Source: Diphasiastrum complanatum (taxonomy: Eukaryota > Streptophyta > Lycopodiopsida > Lycopodiales > Lycopodiaceae). Taken from it: a DNA stretch of 64,000 nucleotides. The notes under the pieces were generated by a model, which did not search any database, was not told where the DNA came from, and saw only the letters and a list, made by a program, of their open reading frames with translations. Within the stretch, counting starts at the first letter, position 1. The number at the start of each line of letters is the position of its first letter. The translations under genes and the position numbers were made by a program. The stretch spans positions 58,975,600 to 59,039,599 of the forward strand of contig CM055096.1 of the NCBI GenBank assembly GCA_029204225.1, in the 5' to 3' direction. Positions 34,551-46,617 of the stretch are shown one piece after another.

Positions 34551-35081
34551 TACGATAGTCCTGCATGCCTGATTAGTGGATACAGCTTGTCACAGGCTCC
34601 GCAACGAAGTGAGAAAGTCCTTCACAGGAGGTGAAAGTTTGGTAAGACAAAAACGGCTGGAAGAAATCCTTCTTGATGTACTTTGCAGGTTTGGAGCTCA
34701 CAGTTATTAGTGGAGAATGAAGACACAGTCCCGAAGGCATCGGAAAGGCCAGGGTAACATCAGACAGATTGATAATCTGTTGAGTGGGAAAAGTTTTACA
34801 ATATATTTTTTTTGTCTTTGTGAAAAGTGTCATTTGTCAGAGAGTTGTGCCGAGAAATCTCTCATTTGTTTGTTTGGGTTACTGCAAATCACACCGGACA
34901 GTGTCTAGTACTGCCATTTAGAGCTTTGTGACTTCATACCTTTCACATTATTGATATCTGTCTGTTTGAACGATCACTCGTTTCGAAATCTAAGCAAAGA
35001 GGAGGCGACGTAGCCGCCGCACCGAAGTAAGAAATCTGGAATATTTCCTCTGAAAGTTCTTATATTCTCTTTTTCCATACC

Positions 35082-35322
35082 AATATCGGATCCAAGCACG
35101 CTAGCTGAAGAGAAACCCGAGCAGTCGTACATCCGCGCTCCAGTCCGATATTGTTCGTACAAATATCGGATCCAAGTGCACGAGCTAAAGAAAATTCCGA
35201 GCAGTTGTACATTCGCGCTCAAGTCCGATATCGCATGCTCCAATATCGGATCCATGCACACAAGTTAAAGAGGATCCTGAGTAGCCGTACTTTTGCGCTC
35301 CATTCCGATATCAGGTGTATAA
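35082..35322 (+). repeat. Three 80-bp tandem repeats in the copia leader
   Basis: AATATCGGATCCA starts at 35,082, 35,162 and 35,242, exactly 80 bp apart. Each unit ends in TCCGATAT, the inverse of its start, so each can form a hairpin. The array lies between the primer-binding site and gag, where retroelement regulatory repeats often sit. Confidence 0.85.
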
Positions 35323-35384
35323 CCAGAAAAATATACAGTTATGTGGTGTGATAAATTACTTGATCCGGACTCATCTGTTTAGTA

Positions 35385-36322
35385 TTGGCAACTCTAAGCG
35401 AGAGTGTCCTCAACGAGTCAAGCAAATTGGAAGGAGCTGGCAACTATGCAGTTTGGAAATTCAAACTGAAAAACATTTTGATGGAAAATGAGCTATGGGA
35501 GATCGTGACAGGTGAAGAGACAAGGCTAGTGATTGAAGAAGATCAACGACCATTTGACAGGAGAAAACGGAAAGCACAAAATGTCATCAACTTATCAGTT
35601 AGAGATGCAATTATTTCCTACATTTCGGATTCAGAAGGACCAAAAGAAGCATGGGATACGTTGAAGGCATTGTTTGAGACCACAAACACATCTCGAGTGA
35701 TATTCCTGAAGACGAAGCTACACACATTGTGGATGGATGATGGTGCAACTGTTGTTGATCACCTACTGAAGATCAAATAGATTCGTGACCAATCAGCAGC
35801 AGTTGGAGAGCGAGTACAAGACCGTGAGATCGTGCAGTTGACATTGAATAGTTTGAGTGAGTCACATCAAATGTTTGTGACAAGTATAGCCACACAAGAA
35901 AATCTTCCAACCTATGAAGAGTTAGGTGGATTGCTTTTGCAAGAAGAACAACGTCAAGAGAACTTGAGTCATCGCAACAGGGAATTTGATCAAGCTCTTG
36001 CAGTGAGAGGACGTGTTGGCAGATTTGGTCGTGGAAGACACCAATCAAGAGGTGGAAACTCATATCATGGATCGTTCTAACAATTTCAAGAACAATCCAA
36101 TGATGGCCCTAATCGAGGCAATTGGAATCAAGGTCGAGGTCAAGGACGCAACTATTTCAAGCAAAATAAACCTGCAAATTGTAGGTATTGCAACAAACCT
36201 GGCCATTGGGAGCATGAATGCTTCAAGAAACAGAAGGAGATAGAACAAAGAAAAGGCAAATGGCAAGCGAGCAATTATGCTGATCAACATCAATTTGATG
36301 ATGATTATTATGAAGACAATTA
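35385..36322 (+). pseudogene. Copia gag
   Basis: Begins MATLSESVLNESSKLEGAGN and runs through NYAVWKFKLKNILMENELWE, a typical UBN2-type gag. It ends with a zinc knuckle CRYCNKPGHWEHEC near 36,180 in the same reading frame. In-frame stops interrupt it at about 35,778 (TAG), 36,079 (TAA) and 36,322 (TAG). Gag would form the particle that packages the element RNA. Start chosen as the first ATG before the conserved region. Confidence 0.8.
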
Positions 36323-36383
36323 GGCTGATCAACATCAATACAACAATGATCAATATGAAGATGATATAGGTAGGAGTTCAAAC

Positions 36384-37520
36384 TTGTTTATTACAATATT
36401 AATGACAAGTGATGAAGCCAAGGATACTTGGTACATTGATAGTGGTGCGTCCAAGCACATGACTTCAAGGAAACAGTGGTTTTCAGAACTCAAGGAAACT
36501 CACAATGGTGATGAAGTTGGACAAGCCAATGGCAAATTGCTATCTGTTAAAGGAGTTGGAGTGGTACCAGTGAAGTTAGCCAGCGGGAAGATAAAGCGGA
36601 TAAGCAATGTGCAATATGTACCTGGCTTAGCTAACAATCTACTATCTGTTGGGACGATGGCTGATCAACAACTCAAGGTTGAGTTTGACAACGACAAATG
36701 TCTTGTCAAAGACATCAAGAATCACTACAAAGTAATTGCTACAGGAGCTAGAGTCAACGGGAATCGACTCTACAAATTAAATGCGAGATCTTTTGCTCAA
36801 GCTATGGTAAGCATGGTTGATAGTCGAAGTGAACTTTGGCATCAACGATTCGGTCATATTAGTGCTCAAAGTTCACAGATTCTCAAAAGAGGTAATCTAG
36901 TTATAAGATTGCTTGATATTTCTTTTGAAGGAAAATTTTGTGAAGGTTGCATTTTGGGAAAACAACACAAAGAGAGGTTTCCCAAAAGTGGAGCAAAGAG
37001 AGCCAGTGGCATCCTAGATCTTGTTCACAGTGATCTATGTGGACCTATGCAGACTAGATCTCTTAGTGGCTACTATTACTTTATCACCTTCATTGATGAT
37101 TATAGCAGATGCATTTGTATTTATTTCATAAGCAAGAAATCAGATGCTTTTGCTAAGTTCAGGGAATTCAAGGCATTAGTTGAAAAGCAAACAGGATGAC
37201 CTCATGAAGCTGATACTGGAAAGAAACCTAATATTTCTCATTTGAGAGTACTTGGTTGTGATGCTTGTGCTCATATTCCTGATAAGAAACGAAGGAAATT
37301 GGATGCAAAAGCTATCAAGTGTATTTTTCTTGGATATGATGAGCAGGCCAAGGCATATAGGATGTATGACACAAATGCACAGAAGCTTGTAATTTCTAGG
37401 GATGCTACATTTGACGAGATGGGCCGAGGTGAACAATCCGAAGTAATCACTGAACCTTTTGATGAGGGAGCGAAAGCACATGTCAAGAAGGAAGTGGATT
37501 CTGATATAGAAAATCCATAG
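36384..37520 (+). pseudogene. Copia protease and integrase, integrase core deleted
   Basis: Protease active site YIDSGASKHMT near 36,435, then NVQYVPGLANNLLSVG. GAG-pre-integrase follows (ELWHQRFGHISAQ; CEGCILGKQHKERFPKS). The integrase starts with LVHSDLCGPMQ (first catalytic Asp) and TFIDDYSRC. At 37,197 it jumps from VEKQTG and a TGA stop to ADTGKKPNISHLRVLGCDA. About 90 residues expected here are missing, including the second catalytic Asp and the Glu. The element could not have integrated with its own enzyme in this state. Confidence 0.85.
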
Positions 37521-39151
37521 GCAAGCCTGATGCTGAAATTCCCAAGAGAGTACCTAAATGGTACTTATCAGTCAGAGATGGTGCAAAGAAGGGAGATACT
37601 CCCGAATCTAGTGAGCAGGGAGAGCTTAGAAGATCAAATAGAAATCGAAAACCTCCTGCAAGATTAGAGATGAATCTAGCCCTAATGGGTTTTGTGCTCA
37701 AGGCTCAAGAACCAAAAACTATTGATAAAGCAAAGGAGCACGAGGAGTGGCGTGAAGCTACGGAAACAAAAATGGAAGCTATATCAAAAAATAGGACTTG
37801 GAACTTGGTTGAGCTATCTGATGTTAAGACGCCTATCACTTGCAAATGGATGTACAAGATCAAATATGGAGCTGATTGGCAACTCAACATATACAAAGCA
37901 TGGTTGGTTGCGAGAGGATTTGAGCAGCAGGAAGGTATTGATTTTGAGGAAACCTTCGCACCCGTAGCTAAGATGGTAACTATACGTTCTGTCATTGCTA
38001 TTTCTGCTTTCTATGGTTGGAAGATCCAACAAATGGATGTTAAATCTGCTTTTCTTAATGGAGTGTTGGATGAAGAGGTGTACTTAGTACAACCTCAAGG
38101 ATTTATTGAACCAGGGAGAGATCACCTTGTTTGTAAGCTCAACAAAGCTATTTATGGATTGAAGCAAGCACCACTGGCGTGGTACTCTTGCATTGATGAA
38201 CACTTTAAGCGAAGGGGAATGGTAAAGAGTGATGCTGATTCTAATCTTTACATTCTAAGGCAAGATTCAAAAATAGTGCTCATTGTGTTGTACGTGGATG
38301 ATTTGATTATTACAAGAAGTAATGAGAGCTTAATTGATGAAATCAAATCAGATCTTTCCAATGCTTTTGACATGAGCGATCTAGGATTGATGCACTATTG
38401 TCTTGGCATTGAAGAATGGCAAAAGGAAAACATGGTCTTTCTTACACAAAGCAAATATGCACGAGATTTGCTTTATAAGTTCAATATGCAAGATTGTAAG
38501 CCTTTGAGTACACCTATGGATGTCAACATGAAGCTTATTGCATATGATGAATCTGAGAAAGTGGATGCTTATTTGTATAGACAGCTGGTGGGTAATTTGA
38601 TTTATTTGACACACACACAACCTGATATTTCTTATGTTGTTGGTGTTGTTAGTCAATTTATGCAAGATCCTAGTCAAACACACTGGAAATCTGCTAAACG
38701 TATTCTCAAATACATTTGAGGGACATTGAATCTTGGTTTGAAGTATGATGAACCTGAAGCACCAATATTGATAGGATATACAGATGCTGATTGGACAGGT
38801 AATATTGATGATAGAAGGTCTACCAGTGGTCATACATTCAGTTATGGTACAGCTGCAGTTTCATGGAGTAGCAAAAAGCAACCTACAGTAGCCTTATCCT
38901 CGACGGAAGCTGAATATCGAGCACTCAACAATGCTGCACAAGAAGCGGTATGGTTACGAAGATTGCTTGAGGTGGATGCAACTACTATATCTTGCGACAA
39001 TCAAAGCTGCATTCACCTCGCCAAAAATCCAGTTTTACATGCTCGAACCAAGCACATTGAAATACATTATCATTTTGTTCGAGAGAAAATTCTTGATGGA
39101 GCCATTGATTTTGTTTTCTGTAAGTCTGAAGATGGCATATATTTTTACTAA
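37521..39151 (+). pseudogene. Copia reverse transcriptase and RNase H
   Basis: The RT region opens with EEWREATETKMEAISKNRTW and continues QQMDVKSAFLNGVLDEEVYL. The catalytic box is VLYVDDLIITR and is intact. It ends at ILKYI with a TGA at about 38,718. RNase H follows in the same frame: YTDADWTGN, RRSTSG, LSSTEAEYRAL and DNQSCIHLAKNP. A frameshift near 39,140 separates the last residues. A further frameshift lies near 37,518 at the integrase-RT junction. Confidence 0.88.
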
Positions 39152-39220
39152 GTCATTAGGTAGATGTAAATTTGAAAAGTTTTGTACTCTACTAGGAATA
39201 GAAGAATGTAATTTTATCAT

Positions 39221-39395
39221 TGAGGGAGAGTGCTAGAAATCAATGATAAACTTCATTGTTAAACTTCCTAGTTACTGTTTACGATGTACTTTATTACTAG
39301 CTATAACTAGCTGTAGGCTAGTCTAGTAGTTTACTCCTAGGTTCTCCATCTCTATTAGGGTTCAGGGTTTATATGTATATTTTACATTCAGTATG
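39221..39395 (+). repeat. Polypurine tract and truncated 3' LTR
   Basis: TGAGGGAGAG (39,221-39,230) is the polypurine tract. The LTR begins TGCTAGAAATC at 39,231 and follows the 5' LTR up to TTCAGTATG at 39,395. Its last 100 bp or so are missing and replaced by unrelated sequence leading into a (GA)n tract. Confidence 0.85.
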
Positions 39396-39427
39396 AACTA
39401 CTAGTACTCTTTAAAATATCCATGCGA

Positions 39428-39574
<147 letters not shown>

Positions 39575-39579
39575 TGAAA

Positions 39580-42500
39580 GAAATATATGCCAAACCATAA
39601 AATCATTAACATGATAACGCACCATAGATGGGTCAAGACGGGGACCCTCCATCCCCCCTCGTTAGGGGATCTTATTCTACATTTTAACCATGGATCTTAA
39701 ACCATCATGCATACATTCAATGGAAGCCCCACAAGGGATTCTTATTTGAAATGAACACAAACCAATATGCATGTTAAACAGTGTCACTTTAATATTCAAA
39801 TGTATTTATATATTAAGACTTTAAAACTAATTGACTTCATGAGATGGGTACATCCAAAAAGGTGAAAGAAGAAGGATAGGGACAAATGAAAGAAAGAGGA
39901 ATAAAAGAGAAAGTCTATGCGCCCTGTGGCAAGGCTTGTGAGGCTACCATACCTCTAGTGACCTCCCTAGGAGTGATCAATCCCTCAATGGATCACCATC
40001 TCTCAAAATAATAAGACCGTTCTTGTGGTCATTAGGACCATTCTTCTTTGGTCGCAATGATTGTTCTTCTTTGGGATCCTATTTTTGTGAATTCTAGACC
40101 TTTGGCCATGGCTTCTCATCTTAGGCACTCTTTGAGTACTTGCACATCATAGATCATGGTTACTCTTTAACCCATCAAGGGTTAGTGTTATAAGCACATG
40201 TCCTCAAAGTACACATGTTCTGGATGTAGACCTTCCTATACATGCACATGCCAAGATGTTAGTGTTTCTCAATCAAATTTTTACATCTGAAAAGTATTCG
40301 TAAAAATCATAGATGTGTCCAAAGGCAAGGATAATTTTTTTTGTGTAAGGCTATGCCTTAAATTTCCCGTCCCCTCAAACACGATAAATATTGTTCTCAA
40401 TGGACATTTTTAAAATAATAATATTTTTTTTTTCGGATATTCTTGGAAGATGGTCGTGAAATGTTGAGATGGATGTCTAAGTTGAGTTAGACTCTCAATA
40501 AACTAGTCCCCTGGACTGAGTGCTAGTTGCCATGTTGTTGCCCTTGCTCCCCTTGAAGTGTTGACACAACACTATACCTCATCGTCACAAAAAGAATATC
40601 TTTCATCATACCACATAACTAATTTCTCTCTCAATGTTTCCAATTGGACTATCATTGAGTGCCATTATACAAGATCTTTTAACATACCAAATGTAATTAT
40701 TTTATTCTCACAAAAAAACAATAAGTTACATGTCTTCTAATGCCATGCAACAATATAGAAAATAGTCTACGAACAAAATCTATGTTGTATAGCTACTTCA
40801 ATATGATTTGAGGAGGCAACCAGGGTTGAACCGGTGACCTATCGGACTGCAGCCGATTGCTCTACCACTGAGCTATACCTCCTAATGGTGCTCAACAAAT
40901 GAAATCATGAGTAGACTTTTTGTGATTCCTTGCACCAAATTCTATCCATTTTCGAAATTAATTGTTAAATGAGAATGATACAAAAGTACATACACGATAT
41001 TTTTCTCCCATTGACTAATATCAAGCTCATAATAAAATCAACTATTAGCATAATTTTGAAATCATGTAATTTGAACATTCAGCATAGTGTTCTAGTTTTT
41101 GTTGATTACTTAGACTTAAGTAGATATGATTTTTTACCTTCTATAAGATTGTTATCAACATTCTTTAATAATTGGCGAGTTATTGAGGACATCATTCTCT
41201 TTCCTTGAGGTTAGGGGTTTGACTCTAATCCACCACAAGAATGAAGACATACAACAGGAAAAAAAGATTGCTATCAATAAATCACACCAAGTTGACAACA
41301 ATAATTCCACGAATTTGTATGAGTGCAAGGTGCTACCTATTCAAGCTCTACCTATACTATCTCAGCTAGAGAATCCTCCTTAGACATCTTCTGTAGTTTA
41401 GCCATAACTTACTAGCTTCAACCTTATTGGTAGTATGTACATACAATAAGCTCCCATTGGTTAGTTAATTTACATGCACACTCTAATTGTATACATGCAT
41501 ATTTGTATGTGTGTGTATGAATGAATGAGAACATCATTACAGTTGTTTGAAACAAAGTATGTAGCACTATTAATATAAACACATCTTAGATATGCTTTTA
41601 GATAGGAGCAAAACTTTGTAAAAGTGAGCAAATGTTTGATGCTTAATAGTTTAATACATTTGTGTACAATTCCACAATTTAATAATCATGAAAATAGTTA
41701 CAATTTTTATAATTAGTATTCACAAATGTTATCATGAATTTTATAATCTAGTGCTTTTTAATTTATAATTCACTTTTTATCCTTTCAAAAGCATTGACAA
41801 AAGTATTCATGAACTCACAACTTACTGTCAATGATTTTATGATCAAGATTCACAATTTCATGATTGATATCTAATGGGATAAACACAAATTTCACAATAT
41901 AGCACTCATAATCAATATTTGCAAATGTGAACAAAAAATTCGTAGTTTTGCGACTCAATATTTAAGATTTATGATCTACTACTTGCAATGTTTTTATTCA
42001 TTATACAATACAATTGCAATTTCTTCTATCATTTGGATTCAAATCCTGAATGTTGAGCTCTTTGTGAAGATAAGCATGTTGAACTAAAGCTTTCGTGCTA
42101 GATTGACCAACGGTTGTTACTTTCATTAGAGAAAATTAAGCTTAAAAAGGGGCCCTATAAGGATTGCCACGTAGGCTACCCGAGTTGATAACTGTGACAT
42201 AGTATTTGTGATTTTACAACTAGTATTACAAAAAAAATCACCATTTACACAATTGAATATCAATGTTCATGAAGTTCACAATTCTAGATCCAAAATATCA
42301 TGTTCAATATCTATGAATGTAGTTACAAATGTCATTATTCACTATTCACATAAATGAGAATTCAATTCAATATTCAAGATTTAGTATCTCAGGTAATTCA
42401 TGACTTCAATATAAAATTTCATGACTCAACAATTTCACAAAGTCTTTGTAAAATTCATCAGTTCACATCCCGGTATGTGACACATTATTTTATGATCTAC

Positions 42501-42740
42501 AAAAGAATAATAAGCAATAAGCAATAAACATTAAATGCGCCATTTCTTATTGCTCATGTCTATCAAAATTACATGTTTGCATAAAATCATCTGATGAATT
42601 CCAAAGTATTATACACAACCTTATCTAAAACTATCGAAAAATCCCACCATTTTATTGTCATATGCATTACAATTGGCAATAATTTTATAAATCCGTGTAA
42701 AGCTTAATAGAGCTCAAAGCACTTCAATGTCTTGATAAAT
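39580..42740. other. Intergenic; only a tRNA gene recognised
   Basis: AT-rich. Apart from the tRNA-Cys-like gene at 40.8 kb no gene or clear repeat was seen. Confidence 0.4.
40811..40882 (-). tRNA. tRNA-Cys (GCA)
   Basis: Folds as a complete cloverleaf on the minus strand. Acceptor GGAGGTA pairs with TGCCTCC (one T-G pair). The D arm is GCTC..GAGC. The anticodon stem is ATCGG/CCGAT with loop CTGCAGT (anticodon GCA), and the T arm is ACCGG/CTGGT with loop TTCAACC. The unpaired 3' base is T, the discriminator expected for tRNA-Cys. A box and B box are both present, no intron. I see no T-run terminator close behind it, so a pseudogene is possible. Confidence 0.82.
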
Positions 42741-42749
42741 AAAGGCAGA

Positions 42750-43100
42750 TCTCTCTTTAGGCTTCTATAGGCTAATAAATGGCTAACTATGAGTTAGTGG
42801 TACCTATAAGATTGTTAAGTATAGCTGATTTTTGGAATGTCTATAACTTGGCTAATTCAATCACTGGAGCTATCTTATGACAAGTTATAGTTTGGTGATG
42901 TATGTTTTGGCAAAGAAGAAATTGGAGCTTCTCCATTCTCTTTGTAGTCTCATATGCCCCATCATTTGTAATGGTGTAAAATCTACAATCCTAATGTAAG
43001 AGAATCGAACTAGCTTTACATTCGATATATGATTTGTGGAAATTCAATGTATTTCGTTCTACTTGCTTTCTTCAACATAAATGCAATAGCTTGTTTTGAG
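42750..43100. repeat. Dispersed repeat, copy 2
   Basis: Direct-orientation partner of 28,430-28,790; see that entry. Confidence 0.65.
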
Positions 43101-44214
43101 AGGTTTATAACAAATGAAATATGTGATGTTAGAGTAATTGATCCATCAAACACTATGTTCAATATGAATCTCCTTAAATCTGAAAAGATATTTTGAATAT
43201 TTTGTTAACTTTTCAAGTCTCTAAATTTTTTTTTTTTTTTTTTTTGAAAATCAGATTGAGCTATAATTATTGATTTTTGTCTTCCAAAGAGAAAATGTTG
43301 ACCCTAGCTTTGATTTGAATCTACAAAAGTCATGGCCAAATTGGTGAATCTTCCACCATATTTTTGTGAGTAAAGGTTTTTTAGAGACTATTTTCTTTTG
43401 TGTTTTCCATTCACTTTTTTAATCAATTTTGGTGAAATGTTTTACTGTGAATTTATAAAGCTCGATCTAAGCTTAAATTTGAGTTTTTATTTTAATATAT
43501 GGCTTTGGACAGCTTCATTGCACCTCTGAAAATATGCATGCAAAGTTTTGTATAAAGTTATTGGTCAAACTCTAGAGAAAGTGAAAAAAAAAAAACCATA
43601 AAAAAACCTTGTTTTTTTTACTGGGATGAGAACAATCAAGATCCTTATAAGCCACTTACTTGGAGGTCAATGGAAGAAAAGGCAAGGAGCTACTACCAAA
43701 AAGCTAAAATAGAATAAAAAGCGTCTCCACTTTCTGCGATCCAAAGCCAGTTTTTGATAGCATTGTAAAGATTGCCAAGTGTATATAACTTAAGATCATG
43801 TTGCATGCAAAGGAGTATTGTAGAGCCAAAACACCCAACCAAGTAGAAACTGAATGTCAAACCCCTTCACCTCTGAGCCACAATGACTGAATACAAGAGG
43901 GAGAGGTTTCTGGCAATTGAATGTTGAAAACTCGGTGTGTAAGGGGCGAGTTCCTATAGGTATATATAGACCCCCTAGAGTTTACCAATATTCCTTTTGA
44001 AATTCCAATTCTTATCCAATTGGTTTTGATCTCCCCAACTTGCATAAAAAGTTGTCACTCACCATGCACTACTTGAGTCCTCACAAAGTTATTAGTTACA
44101 TTTTTAAAATAGTTCAGAAATACGAGGCGTAACTAATAAACTTTTATACTAGAGTATCGAATATCTATGTCAAGGAATATTTCGAATCCTTTGAGCCAGA
44201 CATGGTCATAATAC

Positions 44215-44800
44215 TTTTCACTTCCCTTTTCTAGAAAAGTTTTTCTTCTCATCACTCTCATGCAAAAATAGAGATCCCATTACACTCTTGACATGTTGGA
44301 CTCTATTCTCCTCGACTATAAGAACACTACGAACCTTCTCAATGGATGAAAGGTCATTTTTGATGGAAAAACTTTGAACAAGATTAGAGTGTTGATCCCC
44401 TCATCCATTTAGGATGATTTGGACAAGCTTTTTTTCATGGATTTTATCATTGGAGTCTAGCTCCTTGTTTAGTGATTTCACTCTAAGAACATAATTCTGG
44501 GCACTTTTATCACTTCATCTCATGTTTTGTAGGACTTGACTTTTCAACATAAGCATTCTTGAGTGTTTTTTGAGTCATAAATGACTTTTAATAAGTCTCA
44601 TGCCTCCTTGTCCAACATACAAGAAACCACCTCTTTTAGTAGTTCATTGCTCACATATATTTTCATGTAGTGTAGAGCAAGATATGCTCTCTTCTTGAAT
44701 ATTTGCAACTATTGTCCACCTAGAGGCTCATCTACCTCATCAAGACAAAGTCATATAGGTCTTGGAATATTTTCAATGACTCCATTTTTACATTCCATGT
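44215..44800 (-). pseudogene. Copia gag remnant on the PBS side of the LTR at 45.5-46.2 kb
   Basis: The minus strand reads KKRAYLALHYMKIYVSNELL, KEVVSCMLDKEA and then SKNTQECL with several stops, in the pattern of a copia UBN2 gag. Its direction and position (just downstream of the primer-binding site at about 45,500) show that it belongs to an element whose 5' LTR is 45,507-46,169. Confidence 0.5.
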
Positions 44801-45506
44801 AGAATAATTAGATGAATTTAGCTTCTCACTAGATTCCAAGAGAATTCACCAACAGATCGCATCATGATCTAAGCTTTTGTTTTTCTCTAGATCTGCACTC
44901 ATTTGCAACCAAATCTATGTCTTTTTTTTCACAAATTGAGAGATATACAAAGACCTTTGTCCTTCTTGAACAAGCTCTTTAATCTAGACTCTCTACCTCA
45001 TAAATATTGCAAGCAATTGACACCTAGAGGTTCACAAAGCTCAAGTTGTAAACTCGAAATATGAACTTCTCCATTTTCTGGAAACTTTAGCGGGATATCA
45101 ATTTGACCCTCACACTCTCACAAACAAATATTGACTAGAAACAAAACTCTCTTGCCAATTATGTACAAAAAATGAAAATTTTGGCTTTTACAAGGTCTCA
45201 AAGATACTCCTCTTTCCTCCACTTCTTGGTCTCTGATCATGCCTGAAAAAACACTATTTAGGAACCTAAATGGTAGATTAAAACAATGGATTTTATGATC
45301 GAAACTCAAATCTATTGATAGATTTGAAATACATGTAGCTCTATCCACACCTAGTATAATAAACATCATCAAAATATCAATACGTGCTAATTTGGGACTA
45401 ACTCAAAGAATTGGATTGATCTTTGGCCCTGCACATCTTCACACATGTGGAAAAGACACCTAAAGCCTATTTGCAATAATAGATCTCAAATTTTCAATGC
45501 TACCAC

Positions 45507-46169
45507 TGATTAGAAGCTCGTGTGAAAGTTTTCAGATCCTTAAGATCCAATCAACTTGAAAGATCTTTGGTTAGAAAGAGAAAGACACTACCAATCTCAC
45601 CAATGTAGAAAAATTAGCATCTACACACAAAATGAGATGCAAACACTAATAGAACTTGATCAAACTTGAATGATATGATAAAGTACTGTTGTTGTCCATA
45701 CAAAACCAGCAAGCTACTGTCATTCACACGTGTGAAACCAGAAATAGCATTTATGAATCATTCAACACATAAAATTGCATGCAATCACCAATATAGTGCA
45801 CCAATGGATAGTAGAACCCAAGAGAACCATGTATAAGCATGAAATGAGATAGAGAAGAGAGAATATCACTCTCTCCACGAGTTACATCCATTTATAACAG
45901 GTCCAAACCCTATTTGGCCACTTGGCTTTCCCTCCAAAATGCTAACCCTACTATTTTTGGGTCTAGATTCAATGTTCCCAACTATTCAAATTTGAATCTC
46001 CTAAAACTTGTCTCCAAACTTTCCCACACTTTCAAAAAGTGTTTATTCAAATGAAATTTAGACTAATGAACTTTGAAAAGTCAATCTCTAAGTCTAAAAA
46101 AAGTTTTGGCCTCAATATGCCAAATATGGAAATATTGACAAAATAATCAAACTAGTTGAATCTTTCACA
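45507..46169 (-). repeat. Copia LTR flanked by internal sequence on both sides
   Basis: On the minus strand it starts TGTGAAAGATTC at 46,169, right after a polypurine tract GAAGAGGGAG (46,180-46,170). It ends CTTCTAATCA at 45,507, followed by a degenerate primer-binding site (TGGTAGCATTG). A TATA-like TTATAAATGG lies near 45,895. It is therefore a 3' LTR for the sequence on its right and a 5' LTR for the sequence on its left. Confidence 0.6.
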
Positions 46170-46590
46170 CTCCCTCTTCAACTAGTTTTAGCATAGAATA
46201 ATCATACACCATAATACTTGAAGAGAGAAGATATGTGTATCTTGTGTGATCATCCTCCTTTGAAATATTGGACATATAAGAAACATCAAGAGAGTTTGCA
46301 CTCTCACTTGGATCCAGTTTGTAGATGCCTTCAAATCTTGATCCATATGCAAGGATCTCACCATCCTTCTTAATCACACAATTGTCAATATTGAAATTGA
46401 CATCAAAGCCACTATCAAGAAGTTGGCCAACACTTAAGATGTTCTTTGTAAGCTTTGGGACAAAAAGAACATTGTTGAGAAAGAGATCTTTAGAAGATGC
46501 AAGCTTCAAGGGAATAATCCCTACTCCTTCAATATTGCACTCATGCTTACTTGCAATGTATATGGTCTTCTTGACTCTATCATAAGGCAT
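46170..46590 (-). pseudogene. Copia protease-region fragment, out of normal order
   Basis: The minus strand reads HECNIEGVGIIPLKLASSKD, FVPKLTKNILSVGQLLDSGF and IDNCVIKKDGEILAYG, the part that follows the DSGA active site in copia protease. The active site itself is absent. It ends LVEEGV right before the polypurine tract. It lies downstream of RNase H on the same strand, the reverse of normal copia order, so a deletion or rearrangement joined them. Confidence 0.7.
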
Positions 46591-46617
46591 AATAGATGGA
46601 GTCTATCAAAGACAAAG

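Larger units (their letters stand above)
34275..39395 (+). mobile_element. Ty1/copia LTR retrotransposon, nearly full length, non-autonomous
   Basis: 5' LTR, primer-binding site, leader repeats, gag-pro-int-RT-RH, polypurine tract and truncated 3' LTR are all in order on the plus strand. The two LTRs differ at about a dozen of roughly 160 aligned positions, so the insertion is old. Several stops and a deleted integrase core make it inactive. No target-site duplication can be tested because the 3' LTR is cut short. Confidence 0.92.
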
